A stretch of 64,000 nt of DNA, from assembly GCF_040549045.1 (NCBI RefSeq), contig NZ_JBEWTB010000002.1:589501-653500 (forward strand), written 5' to 3'. A program made the translations under genes and the position numbers. The stretch's first letter is position 1, and every line of letters starts with the position of its first letter. Shown piece by piece: positions 55,321-63,513 of the stretch. This DNA is from Endozoicomonas sp. NE40 (GTDB lineage: Bacteria > Pseudomonadota > Gammaproteobacteria > Pseudomonadales > Endozoicomonadaceae). The notes beneath the pieces were generated by a model that was not told the DNA's origin, made no database searches, and was given only the letters and a program-made list of their open reading frames with translations.

Positions 55321-55918
55321 CCCTCGCAACTCTGTTGTTAATTTTGAGCAACGTACTTGAAATAGCTCCTCTCTCCGTTTACTCAGAGCTTTCCACCGTG
55401 CACTGCTGAGAAAGGCAGAGAAGTTAAGATTATACTCTGCACCGTTGAGAGCTTGTAGAAACCTGACCGTGGAACCGAACCAAAAGCCATCAAACTGGTT
55501 TGAGTCTCCCGCCAGCACCTGCTGAGAAGGTGACCAAGCCAATACTGGCGCTGTTTATTACTTGATATTGGAAATCAGAGTTGATCGCCAGAAACTCCAA
55601 ACCAGCCCCAACCTTGAGAGAGGCTCTGTACTTGCAAGGTGGCAACCAACCAAAAGGTTGAGAGCCAGAAAAATCTCAACCGTGGAACGGAACCAAACTC
55701 ACGAATTGACCTGAACTCACCGCCAGAATCGGACAGATAAACCATCGACGTTTATTAAACTAACCGGTTGAACGGAACCAAACTCACAAATTGACCTGAA
55801 CTCACCGCCAGAATCGGACAAATAAACCATCGGCGTTTATTAAACTAACCGGTTTGAACAAAAGAACTCTCAGCGAAAACAAAGCCTGAAGATATGCACC
55901 TTTGGCACTGAGTTAACG
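55321..55918 (-). repeat. Family B cassette, copy B3, with internal 85-bp duplication
   Basis: Units 55685-55769 and 55770-55854 are tandem copies. The same duplication is in B4 (60121-60720), so these two share a recent ancestor. A minus-strand frame beginning at a TTG (MAWSPSQQ...) continues into attC19 in this copy; coding is doubtful. Confidence 0.85.
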
Positions 55919-56003
55919 GCACCTAACGCCTGGTTCAGCCGCCGCCGAAGGCGGTCGGGTGGAGGGGCGCAGCCCCGGAACGAACTGGAACCATTTGTTA
56001 GGT
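55919..56003 (-). other. attC20, standard
   Basis: Standard arms with GGGGCGCAGCCCC; the R'' TAA ends the LysE-family gene. Confidence 0.93.
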
Positions 56004-56612
56004 GCTTGGCACGTCGTATATTAAATGAATTGCAATCGAAAGCATTATGATTCCAATAATAAACTCCAGAACCTTCCAAGCTTTAGGTTGAGAAAAAATT
56101 GGAGCTAGCTTTTTTGCACCATAACCAAGCCCAAAGAAAAATAGAAACGAACTTGTGACTGCTCCAGCACCAAAAACATGGTGATATGGCTGATACTGAG
56201 TTGAGATTGAACCCAATAAAACGACAGTATCAAGATAAACATGCGGGTTTAACCATGTAAACGCTAGGCATATTCCCATGGTTTTTAAAATCGAGCTATT
56301 ATCGTCACCTTCTGGATTTAGTGCGTGATTTGTACTGAAAGCTGACTTGAAACTTATTAGTGAATACACTGTTAAGAATATTGCTCCCCCATAACGAGCT
56401 ATTTGCTCAATTTCAGGAAATCTAGTTACGATAACTCCGAAACCTGCTACACCTAATGAAATTAAAATAGCATCAGATACAGCACAAATTAAACAGACGA
56501 GAAATAGGTTATGATTTTTAATACCCTGCTTTAATACAAAGGCATTCTGTGACCCTATAGCCACTATTAGAGAGAGTCCTAAGCTAAAACCAGCAAAGAA
56601 AGTAGGCATCAT
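55998..56612 (-). CDS. LysE/ArgO-family amino-acid exporter
   Basis: 204 residues, six hydrophobic segments. Family signature near the start: GFSLGLSLIVAIGSQNAFVLKQGI, shown by its core GSQNAFVLKQG, then CAVSDAILISLGV and FTWLNPHVYLDTVVLLG. LysE/ArgO proteins export basic amino acids through the inner membrane. Strong match in length and motifs; substrate not fixed. Single-gene cassette in canonical direction. Confidence 0.9.
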   Translation of the reverse strand: MMPTFFAGFSLGLSLIVAIGSQNAFVLKQGIKNHNLFLVCLICAVSDAILISLGVAGFGVIVTRFPEIEQIARYGGAIFLTVYSLISFKSAFSTNHALNPEGDDNSSILKTMGICLAFTWLNPHVYLDTVVLLGSISTQYQPYHHVFGAGAVTSSFLFFFGLGYGAKKLAPIFSQPKAWKVLEFIIGIIMLSIAIHLIYDVPST

Positions 56613-56648
56613 ATATTTTTTCTTATTGGAATGTGAATGTTATTTAGG

Positions 56649-56732
56649 CACCTAACGCCTGGTTCAGCCGCCGCCGAAGGCGGTCGGGTGGAGGGGCGCA
56701 GCCCCGGAACGAACTGGAACCATTTGTTAGCT
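56649..56732 (-). other. attC21, standard
   Basis: Standard arms with GGGGCGCAGCCCC; followed on the right by family C. Confidence 0.93.
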
Positions 56733-57250
56733 GTACCTTCCAAACTGTTAACTCGCGCATTTTTGCCCAACATTATTCACTCTAACCTCTGCCACATACT
56801 CTGAGCCCAAATGCCCGACGTTGCTCAGAACCTGAGTTTTTTTGCCCCAGAGGCAAACTCTGCTGCTTATTCTGGCGTTGCACGAAGGAAAGAAACTCTG
56901 AACTTACTTGCCGCCCGTAAACTCAGAAGGTGATGCGAATGGAATGAGCCAAAAACTCCTAACCCAATGGGGCGGCATTGCACGCTGGAAAAGACACTAA
57001 ACCTGATCGCCAGATTGCACAGAACCAAAGAAGTCTTTGACTGATGAACGCTACCGCCTACCGGCAAAGATAAAACCTGCAGTACATTCCTTTGCGCACC
57101 TGTGACAGTCATGGATAAAAGATATACGACTTTTTCCATGCGCTAACTTTGCAAGTCAGAGAATACTGATTTTGAGTGGTGATTTCGAGGGAAAAATGAA
57201 GTGGTAACAGCCTCTCGCTTTGAGAGAAGAAAGGCACCGAAGTTTAGGAA
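56733..57250 (-). repeat. Family C cassette, copy C2
   Basis: About 518 bases matching C1 with scattered substitutions and one-base indels. Its flanking sites are of the main attC family, while C1 is followed by the odd attC13, so the same body is attached to two attC types. Confidence 0.82.
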
Positions 57251-57336
57251 CAGCTAACGCCTGGTTCAGCCGCCGCCGAAGGCGGTCGGGTGGAGGGGCG
57301 CAGCCCCGGAACGAACTGGAACCATTTGTTATGTGC
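57251..57336 (-). other. attC22, standard
   Basis: Standard arms with GGGGCGCAGCCCC, between families C and A. Confidence 0.93.
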
Positions 57337-57789
57337 CGTTGCTTTGTTTGAACTCTTTGCTGGGCAGCCCCTTAAAGTCACTCCGGACTGCTACCCGCTA
57401 AATTCGGTGTTGCTGAAAACGCAAAAGCCAAAAACTCTGGGCTGGCGTGGCACGAACACCCAAGCCTGATTGCCAGCATGGCACTGAACTAACCCTTGCA
57501 AGGCGCACCAAACTATAAGCTGCCATTCCAAGCGGTAAACACTCCGAAGCTGCGGCCAGCTTGAATGAACTGGCAAAATAATCATAGCTTTGTGCTGGCG
57601 TGCCCCCCTGCCGCTACCATGCACAGAAACCTCTTGGCAGCATGAAAGAGAACTGAACTTTATGCTGGCATTGCACGACACTGATTTTTGGTGGGTGAAA
57701 AGCTGGTTCGCCAGCTTGGGAAAGACTTTCAAACCCCAAACAACAACAGCACTTGACTACACGACAGAAATGACCAACTACCTTAAGGC
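57337..57789 (-). repeat. Family A cassette, copy A3
   Basis: 453 bases, most like A1. The minus frame is open for 113 codons (57732-57391), longer than in A1. Confidence 0.85.
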
Positions 57790-57873
57790 ACATAACGCCT
57801 GGTTCAGCCGCCGCCGAAGGCGGTCGGGTGGAGGGGCGAAGCCCCGGAACGAACTGGAACCATTTGTTATGTG
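57790..57873 (-). other. attC23, standard
   Basis: Standard arms with GGGGCGAAGCCCC, between two family A copies in direct tandem. Confidence 0.93.
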
Positions 57874-58327
57874 CCGTTGCTTTGTTTGAACTCTTTGCTG
57901 GGCAGACCCTTAAAGTCACTCCGTACTGCTACCCGCTATACTCGGTGTTGCTGAAAACGCAGAAGCCAAAAACTCTGGGCTGGCGTTGCACGAACACCCA
58001 AGCCTGATTGCCAGCATAGCACTGAACTAACCCTTGCAAGGCGCACCAAACTATAAGCTGCCATTCCAAGCGGTAAACACTCGGAAGCTGCAGCCAGCTT
58101 GAATGAACTGGCAAAATAATCAAAGCTTTGTGCTGGCGAGCCCCCCCTGCCGCTACCATTCACAAAGCCCACTTGGCAGCAGGAAAGAGAACTGAACTTT
58201 ATGCTGGCATTGCACGACACTGATTATTGCTGGGTAAAATCTATTTCGCCAGCTTGGGAAAGACTTCCAGACCCCAACTAACAACAGCAATTAACTACAC
58301 GACAGAAATGACCAAGTGTCTAAAGGC
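57874..58327 (-). repeat. Family A cassette, copy A4
   Basis: 454 bases, appearing identical to A2 and lying directly next to A3, which is diverged from it. Confidence 0.88.
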
Positions 58328-58402
58328 ACATAACGCCTGCTTCAGCCGCCGCCGAAGGCGGTCGGGTGGCGAAGCCACGAACTGGAAGCATTTGTTAGGC
58401 GC
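58328..58402 (-). other. attC24, short variant
   Basis: 75 bases. Arms changed in a compensated way (CTGCTTC with GGAAGCA); second stem reduced to GTGGCGAAGCCAC. Confidence 0.92.
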
Positions 58403-58979
58403 GTTCTGACAGTAGCTTTTTTTCAAGATCAAGTAGCTGTTTAGATCTACGTTTTAATCGTTTAGCTGGGCTGCCAAAGAATACCCCCCATTCTTCAAGG
58501 TTTTTGGTTACGAGGGACTGAGCACCAATAGATGAACCTTCTCCAACGGTAACATTGGGCAGAATTACTGAGCCTGAACCAACAATGACATGCTTTCCAA
58601 GTCTTACTGTTCCTTTACTGATTCCTGTATATTCAGCAGGTACAGTTGGATTTGTAAGGTATTTTCCACTGTAGTCATCTGTTCGACTGTAGATGCGTAC
58701 CCCTTGTGATAATCCACTGAAGTCGGATAAATGAATACCATCACCAGCAGACAAAAGGCAATAACTCCCTATATGGATATAAGAACCAATTTTTAACCAC
58801 CCATCTCCTGCGGAGATGATTGTGCAATACCCATCAATGCGTACATTGTCACCAATCTCAATATTCTCAAGACCAACTATTGTACAATTTTTTGCTATTT
58901 GTACATTTTTTCCAATGGATTTGAATCCGGCATCTTTCAAATCATTCTCTGAATAATATCCAGGATTAAAAGGGTTCAT
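58395..58979 (-). CDS. Hexapeptide acyltransferase, WcaF/LbH type
   Basis: 194 residues, left-handed beta-helix repeats from about 20 to 175 (IGKNVQIAKNCTI, IEIGDNVRIDGY, LKIGSYIHIGSYCL, VRLGKHVIVGSGSVILPNVTVGEGSSIGA as a block), ending GSPAKRLKRR. Typical of O-acetyltransferases acting on surface polysaccharides. AAGGAG precedes the ATG. Stop TAA in attC24; canonical direction. Confidence 0.8.
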   Translation of the reverse strand: MNPFNPGYYSENDLKDAGFKSIGKNVQIAKNCTIVGLENIEIGDNVRIDGYCTIISAGDGWLKIGSYIHIGSYCLLSAGDGIHLSDFSGLSQGVRIYSRTDDYSGKYLTNPTVPAEYTGISKGTVRLGKHVIVGSGSVILPNVTVGEGSSIGAQSLVTKNLEEWGVFFGSPAKRLKRRSKQLLDLEKKLLSERA

Positions 58980-59008
58980 TTCATCTCCTTTTCTTGAAAT
59001 TTGTTTAG

Positions 59009-59093
59009 CGCCTAACGCCTGGTTCAGCCGCCGCCGAAGGCGGTCGGGTGGAGGGGCGGAGCCCCGGAACGAACTGGAACCATTTGTTAAGTG
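59009..59093 (-). other. attC25, standard
   Basis: Standard arms; the second hairpin loop is GGGGCGGAGCCCC, a loop change seen only here. Confidence 0.92.
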
Positions 59094-59115
59094 CCGTTGA
59101 CTCGATTGGTGTTTT

Positions 59116-59952
59116 TCAATAACCGTACAAACTATACCTTGATATATTTACAGGTTGAAGTTGATCCAGCGATCCAAAACTGGAATCCTGATATGGAATA
59201 GAGCACTCTGCAATATTGAATTCAATATGATCATCGTTACGAATAGTTCGCAGATAAACTGGAACAATTTCCATATATGATGGAATATTGCTTTTTATTG
59301 AAAGTATTGGGTATAAAAGCTTATGCTTTGCGAGTGAATCAAACTTTTTACTAGATTTTGCTTCTATAACAAATAGGCATTCTTTTCCATCTCTTTGACC
59401 AACAAATATAGCATCAATTTCAACTTGCCCCTGTTGATGAGATAAAGTTTCATTACTTTTAGATGAAGGCTGGAAATCAAATGAAAAAACACTTTGACCA
59501 GTGGCAGGTATTATTTGATTTTCTGTACTTGAAATGCCTAATGCTTGCGGCAATAAGCCAGATGCCATAGCTAGATTTACAAGTGAATTTTCAGTTAAAG
59601 TTGGAAGTAGCTGAAATGCAAATAGACTGCGAATAGATGAATTAGGTAAAAAAACCTCAGGCTCAACTTGACCAAATAGATCCTCATCCATAAAAAAATA
59701 ATCTGACCAGCCAGAGTTCGTTTTTGCAAGTGCAAAATGTGTATTTCTGCTTCCTGGTGGGGAACCCAACCTAAAGACCATACAATTTGAATTTCGTAAC
59801 TCTGCTTTCAAATCTTTGAAGCTATTGATTGATATATGCTCAGCTGTGCCTCTTGAGTTGTTATTAATTGAAGATAAGTATTTCTGGAATGATTCAGCCT
59901 TTCCGACAAATCTTCCTGAATTTTCGAGCTTTTCTATTGCTTGTTCAAACAT
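59116..59952 (-). CDS. PD-(D/E)XK nuclease-like protein, possible restriction or defence protein
   Basis: 278 residues. The C-terminal part contains a nuclease-like core: VEIDAIFVGQRDGKECLFVIEAKSS read as E178-x-D180 ... E197-A-K199, a strand pattern typical of PD-(D/E)XK enzymes. The N-terminal 170 residues form an unassigned domain (RLGSPPGSRNTHFALAK). The protein could be a restriction-type nuclease acting on foreign DNA. Single gene in its cassette with no methylase, so a classic type II system is unlikely. Confidence 0.6.
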   Translation of the reverse strand: MFEQAIEKLENSGRFVGKAESFQKYLSSINNNSRGTAEHISINSFKDLKAELRNSNCMVFRLGSPPGSRNTHFALAKTNSGWSDYFFMDEDLFGQVEPEVFLPNSSIRSLFAFQLLPTLTENSLVNLAMASGLLPQALGISSTENQIIPATGQSVFSFDFQPSSKSNETLSHQQGQVEIDAIFVGQRDGKECLFVIEAKSSKKFDSLAKHKLLYPILSIKSNIPSYMEIVPVYLRTIRNDDHIEFNIAECSIPYQDSSFGSLDQLQPVNISRYSLYGY

Positions 59953-60036
59953 TTCAAATGTAACACTTATTACTTGTTGAAAGCTTAAAATTTCCTAAGA
60001 CACGTGTCTACTGAATTTGCTGAGAATTATGTAAGG

Positions 60037-60120
60037 CACTTAACGCCTGGTTCAGCCGCCGCCGAAGGCGGTCGGGTGGAGGGGCGCAGCCCCGGAACGA
60101 ACTGGAACCATTTGTTAGGT
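60037..60120 (-). other. attC26, standard
   Basis: Standard arms with GGGGCGCAGCCCC; its left edge is CACTTAAC rather than CACATAAC. Confidence 0.93.
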
Positions 60121-60720
60121 GCCCTCGCAACTCTGTTGTTAATTTTGAGCAACGTACTTGAAATGGCTCCTCTCTCCGTTTACTCAGAGCTTTCCACTAT
60201 ACATTGCTGAGAAAGGCAAAGAAGTTAAGATTATACTCTGCACCGTTGGGAGCTTGTAGAAACCTGACCGTGGAACTGAACCAAAAACCATCAAACTGGT
60301 TTGAATCTTCCGCCAGCACCTGCTGAGAAGGTGACCAAGCCAATGCTGGCGCTGTTGATTACTTGATATTGGAAATCAGAGCTACTCGCCAGAAACTCTA
60401 AACCAGCCCCAACGTTGAGAGAGGCTCTGTACTTGCAAGGTGGCAACCAACCAAAAGGTTGAGAGCCAGAAAAATCTCAACCGTGGAACGGAACCAAACT
60501 CACGAATTGACCTGAACTTACCGCCAGAATCGGACAGATAAACCATCGACGTTTATTAAACTAACCGGTTGAACGGAACCAAACTCACAAATTGACCTGA
60601 ACTCACCGCCAGAATCGGACAAATAAACCATCGGCGTTTATTAAACTAACCGGTTTGAACAAAAGAACTCTCAGCGAAAACAAAGCCTGAAGATATGCAC
60701 CTTTGGCACTGAGTTAACGG
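60121..60720 (-). repeat. Family B cassette, copy B4, with internal 85-bp duplication
   Basis: Duplicated units 60486-60570 and 60571-60655 as in B3. It has more point changes than B3 in its first 300 bases. Confidence 0.85.
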
Positions 60721-60804
60721 CACCTAACGCCTGGTTCAGCCGCCGCCGAAGGCGGTCGGGTGGAGGGGCGCAGCCCCGGAACGAACTGGAACCATTTGTT
60801 AGGT
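60721..60804 (-). other. attC27, standard
   Basis: Standard arms with GGGGCGCAGCCCC; lies between two family B copies (B4 and B5). Confidence 0.93.
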
Positions 60805-61293
60805 GCCCTCGCAACTCTGTTGTTAATTTTGAGCAACGTACTTGAAATAGCTCCTCTCTCCGTTTACTCAGAGCTTTCCACCGTGCAGTGCTGAGAAAGG
60901 CAGAGAAGTTAAGATTATACTCTGCACCGTTGAGAGCTTGTAGAAACCTGACCGTGGAACCGAACCAAAAACCATCAAACTGGTTTAAATCTCCTGCCAG
61001 CACCTGCTGAGAAGGTGACCAAGCCTATACTGGCGTTGTTTATTACTTGATATTAGCAATCAGAGTTGCTCGCCAGAAACTCCAGACAAGCCCCAACCTT
61101 GAGAGAAGCTCTGTACTTGCAAGTTGGCAACCAACCAAAAGATTGAGAGCCAGAAAAATCTCAACCGTGGAACGGAACCAAAACCAGAAATTTGCTGGGA
61201 CTCTCCGATAAAACTGAATCAATAAACCATCGACGTTTACAGGGCCAACGGGGTTGCACAAAAAACTCTCAGCAAAGACAAAGATGAGACTGT
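60805..61293 (-). repeat. Family B cassette, copy B5, cut by an IS256-family element
   Basis: First about 489 bases of a B cassette with the B6-type tail (TTTGCTGGGACTCTCCG, GGGGTTGCACAAAAAACTC). The end of the cassette and its attC are missing; the IS begins instead. Confidence 0.8.
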
Positions 61294-62584
61294 AATTCAA
61301 ATTGTGTAAACGCTTGTCGTTAAAACTCCAAAGAGGAGAATAACAATGAGCGTTGACATCGATCCGGAACTCGTCGAAAAACTTGCCAGTCAAATAAAGA
61401 CTCAAGATGATCTTGCCGAACTCAGTCGTCAGCTGTTGAAAGTCTCTGTTGAGCGTGTCATGGCCGCTGAACTGGAAGATCATCTTGGCTATTCCAAGCA
61501 TGCGCCTGAAGGTCAAAACTCCGGAAACAGTCGCAACGGTTATTCCAAAAAAACACTCAAGGGCGACTTCGGTGAAGTCGAGGTCAAAACCCCCAGAGAC
61601 CGCAACGGTGAATTCTCACCACAGCTTATTGCCAAAGGTAAAACCCGAATCAACAAGCTGGATCAGCAGATTCTGGCTCTGTACTCCCGTGGAATGACCA
61701 CCCGCGATATAGCCGATGCCCTGGAAGAAATGTATGGCGCAGACGTGTCACACAACCTGATATCCAAAGTGACTGAAGCTGTTCAAGAGGAAGTACAGAA
61801 CTGGCAGAACCGCCCTCTGGAAAGCCTTTACCCCATTGTCTACCTTGACGGCATCGTCGTTAAAGTCCATCAGGATAAGCGGGTTGTCCGGAAAACCGTT
61901 TATGTCGCTCTTGGTGTTGATATTGAAGGCCAAAAGGAACTTCTCGGTCTCTGGATTGCCGAAACAGAGGGAGCCAAATTCTGGCTCTCGGTTTTAACAG
62001 AGCTTCAGAGCCGTGGCCTTGAAGATATCTTCATTGCCTGTGTTGATGGACTGTCAGGCTTCCCTGAAGCCATCAACACGGTTTATCCAAAAGCCCAGAT
62101 TCAGTTGTGTATCGTCCATCAGGTTCGTAACTCTCTGAAGTATGTGTCCTACAAGGATCGTAAGGCCGTATCAACGGACCTGAAGAAGATCTACCAGTCA
62201 GCTACTGTGGACGAGGCTGAACGTGAACTGAGCGCTTTTGAGGCGACCTGGGATGATAAGTTTCCATCGATAGGTAAATCCTGGCGCAACAACTGGGATA
62301 ACCTGATAACCCTGTTTGACTATCCTGATGATATCAGGAAAGCGATTTACACGACGAACGCTATAGAATCGCTGAACAGTGTGATCAGAAAAGCTATCAA
62401 GCAACGGAAGATCTTCCCATCAGATAACTCTGTGATGAAGGTGATTTATCTGGCGATGGAAAGAGCTTCAGCGAAATGGACGATGCCCATCAGGAATTGG
62501 GTATCAGCTCTGAACCGGTTTGCAATTATGTTTCCAGACCGGTTCAGGCAGTAAAGTTGGTTGAGCGTTTACACAGAATTAATT
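61294..62584 (+). mobile_element. IS256-family insertion sequence
   Basis: Imperfect terminal repeats: left AATTCAAATTGTGTAAACGC (from 61294) and right, on the other strand, AATTAATTCTGTGTAAACGC (ending 62584). Outer limits are approximate, and no target duplication was recognised. One transposase inside. Confidence 0.8.
61346..62554 (+). CDS. IS256-family (Mutator-type) transposase
   Basis: 402 residues, full length. Catalytic segments IVYLDGIVVKV (first Asp), FIACVDGLSGFPEAI (second Asp) and YTTNAIESLNSVIRK (Glu). Conserved HLGYSKH and CIVHQVRNSLKYV blocks. AGAGGAG precedes the ATG. Looks intact. Confidence 0.96.
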   Translation: MSVDIDPELVEKLASQIKTQDDLAELSRQLLKVSVERVMAAELEDHLGYSKHAPEGQNSGNSRNGYSKKTLKGDFGEVEVKTPRDRNGEFSPQLIAKGKTRINKLDQQILALYSRGMTTRDIADALEEMYGADVSHNLISKVTEAVQEEVQNWQNRPLESLYPIVYLDGIVVKVHQDKRVVRKTVYVALGVDIEGQKELLGLWIAETEGAKFWLSVLTELQSRGLEDIFIACVDGLSGFPEAINTVYPKAQIQLCIVHQVRNSLKYVSYKDRKAVSTDLKKIYQSATVDEAERELSAFEATWDDKFPSIGKSWRNNWDNLITLFDYPDDIRKAIYTTNAIESLNSVIRKAIKQRKIFPSDNSVMKVIYLAMERASAKWTMPIRNWVSALNRFAIMFPDRFRQ

Positions 62585-62778
62585 ACAGGCTCAAAGAGAA
62601 CAGGTTTGAGATTATGTATTTAAACCGTCGTATTTCCTATTTTGAAGATTATGCAGAACAAAAGCCTTCACTAAATCCGCCTTTTAGCTCGGTCTATTTG
62701 ACTTCTAAAATGTTACCGAAACAGGTTATTTTCAAAGAGGTTAATAAGACTGGCACAAGGCATGGTGTGAACACCTAA
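62585..62778 (+). pseudogene. 3' remnant of a plus-strand cassette gene next to the IS256-family element
   Basis: An open frame runs out of the IS end to a TAA in the left edge of attC28; the cassette-derived part includes MYLNRRISYFEDYAEQ and VYLTSKMLPKQV. The 5' part and the attC that should separate it from B5 are gone. A short product from ATG 62614 is possible but has a weak ribosome site. Confidence 0.5.
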
Positions 62779-62858
62779 CGCCTGGTTCAGCCGCGCCGCC
62801 GACGGCGGCGTCGGGTGGAGGGCGAAGCCCGGAACGAACTGGAACCATTTGTTATGTG
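62771..62858 (-). other. attC28, extended-stem variant
   Basis: Extended GCGCCGCCGACGGCGGCG hairpin and shortened GGGCGAAGCCC, as in attC2. The gene at its right reads through it instead of stopping in R''. Confidence 0.92.
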
Positions 62859-63401
62859 CGTGCTATTTTTTTGTTTCGTAATTGATTCTTTTTTCGTGAT
62901 AAAAACTGTATTTGATTCTATATCTTTATTTACGAAGCTCATTGCTCCTAGCGTAACATTATCACCAATTTCAATACCGTCACCAATTATACAAGTATTT
63001 GCTCCGATATTTACATCATCGCCAATTACAACACCTTCTGAATTGGCATCATCTATTGTTCCAATTGTTGTGTTTTGACGTATTTCACAATTTTTACCAA
63101 TTTTTGTTTTAGGATTAATAACTATTCCTGATAAATGTCCAATACGAAAGCCAATATCTATGCTACTTTCCCTATGAATATCACAACAATACTTAAATCT
63201 TATTCTTTTATTGATTTTTTTAGAAAGTTTTTCTGCTAAAAAATTATTTTTCCGGTATAGAACGTATGCAGCACGATACCAAAATATATAATTGGCCTCT
63301 CTGCTATTCTGTATTCTCTTTAAAACTTTTTTCCAAGAAAATTTATCTTTTGGTTTTAATACTTCATAGATTAAATACTCTTTAAAAGTATACATCTTCA
63401 T
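62787..63401 (-). CDS. Serine-acetyltransferase-like hexapeptide protein that runs into attC
   Basis: 204 residues from ATG 63401 (63395 and 63431 are alternatives). Helical N-terminus (EYLIYEVLKPKDKFSW, NYIFWYRAAYVLY), then left-handed beta-helix with IGFRIGHLSGIVINPKTKIG and IGDDVNIGANTCIIGDGIEIG, the layout of CysE-like sugar/serine O-acetyltransferases. The frame has no stop before attC28; 24 residues (TNGSSSF...RRRRRG) come from the attC, ending at TGA 62787. A TAA in another frame is where other cassette genes stop, so the end may be a small frameshift or a real extension. Confidence 0.75.
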   Translation of the reverse strand: MKMYTFKEYLIYEVLKPKDKFSWKKVLKRIQNSREANYIFWYRAAYVLYRKNNFLAEKLSKKINKRIRFKYCCDIHRESSIDIGFRIGHLSGIVINPKTKIGKNCEIRQNTTIGTIDDANSEGVVIGDDVNIGANTCIIGDGIEIGDNVTLGAMSFVNKDIESNTVFITKKESITKQKNSTHITNGSSSFRASPSTRRRRRRRG

Positions 63402-63428
63402 TACTCTTAAATTGATGCTTTGTAGAAG

Positions 63429-63513
63429 CACATAACGCCTGGTTCAGCCGCCGCCGAAGGCGGTCGGGTGGAGGGGCGCAGCCCCGGAACGAACTGGAAC
63501 CATTTGTTAGGTG
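63429..63513 (-). other. attC29, standard
   Basis: Standard arms with GGGGCGCAGCCCC, GTTAGG end. Last attC visible before the window edge. Confidence 0.93.

Noticed and set aside
61294..62584. IS256-family transposase as the integron integrase
   Set aside because: It is a DDE Mutator-type transposase, not a tyrosine recombinase.
41234..63513. CRISPR array as an explanation for the evenly repeated ~80-bp sequences
   Set aside because: The units are long, imperfectly palindromic and separated by gene-sized variable DNA with stop codons at their edges; no cas genes. They are attC sites.
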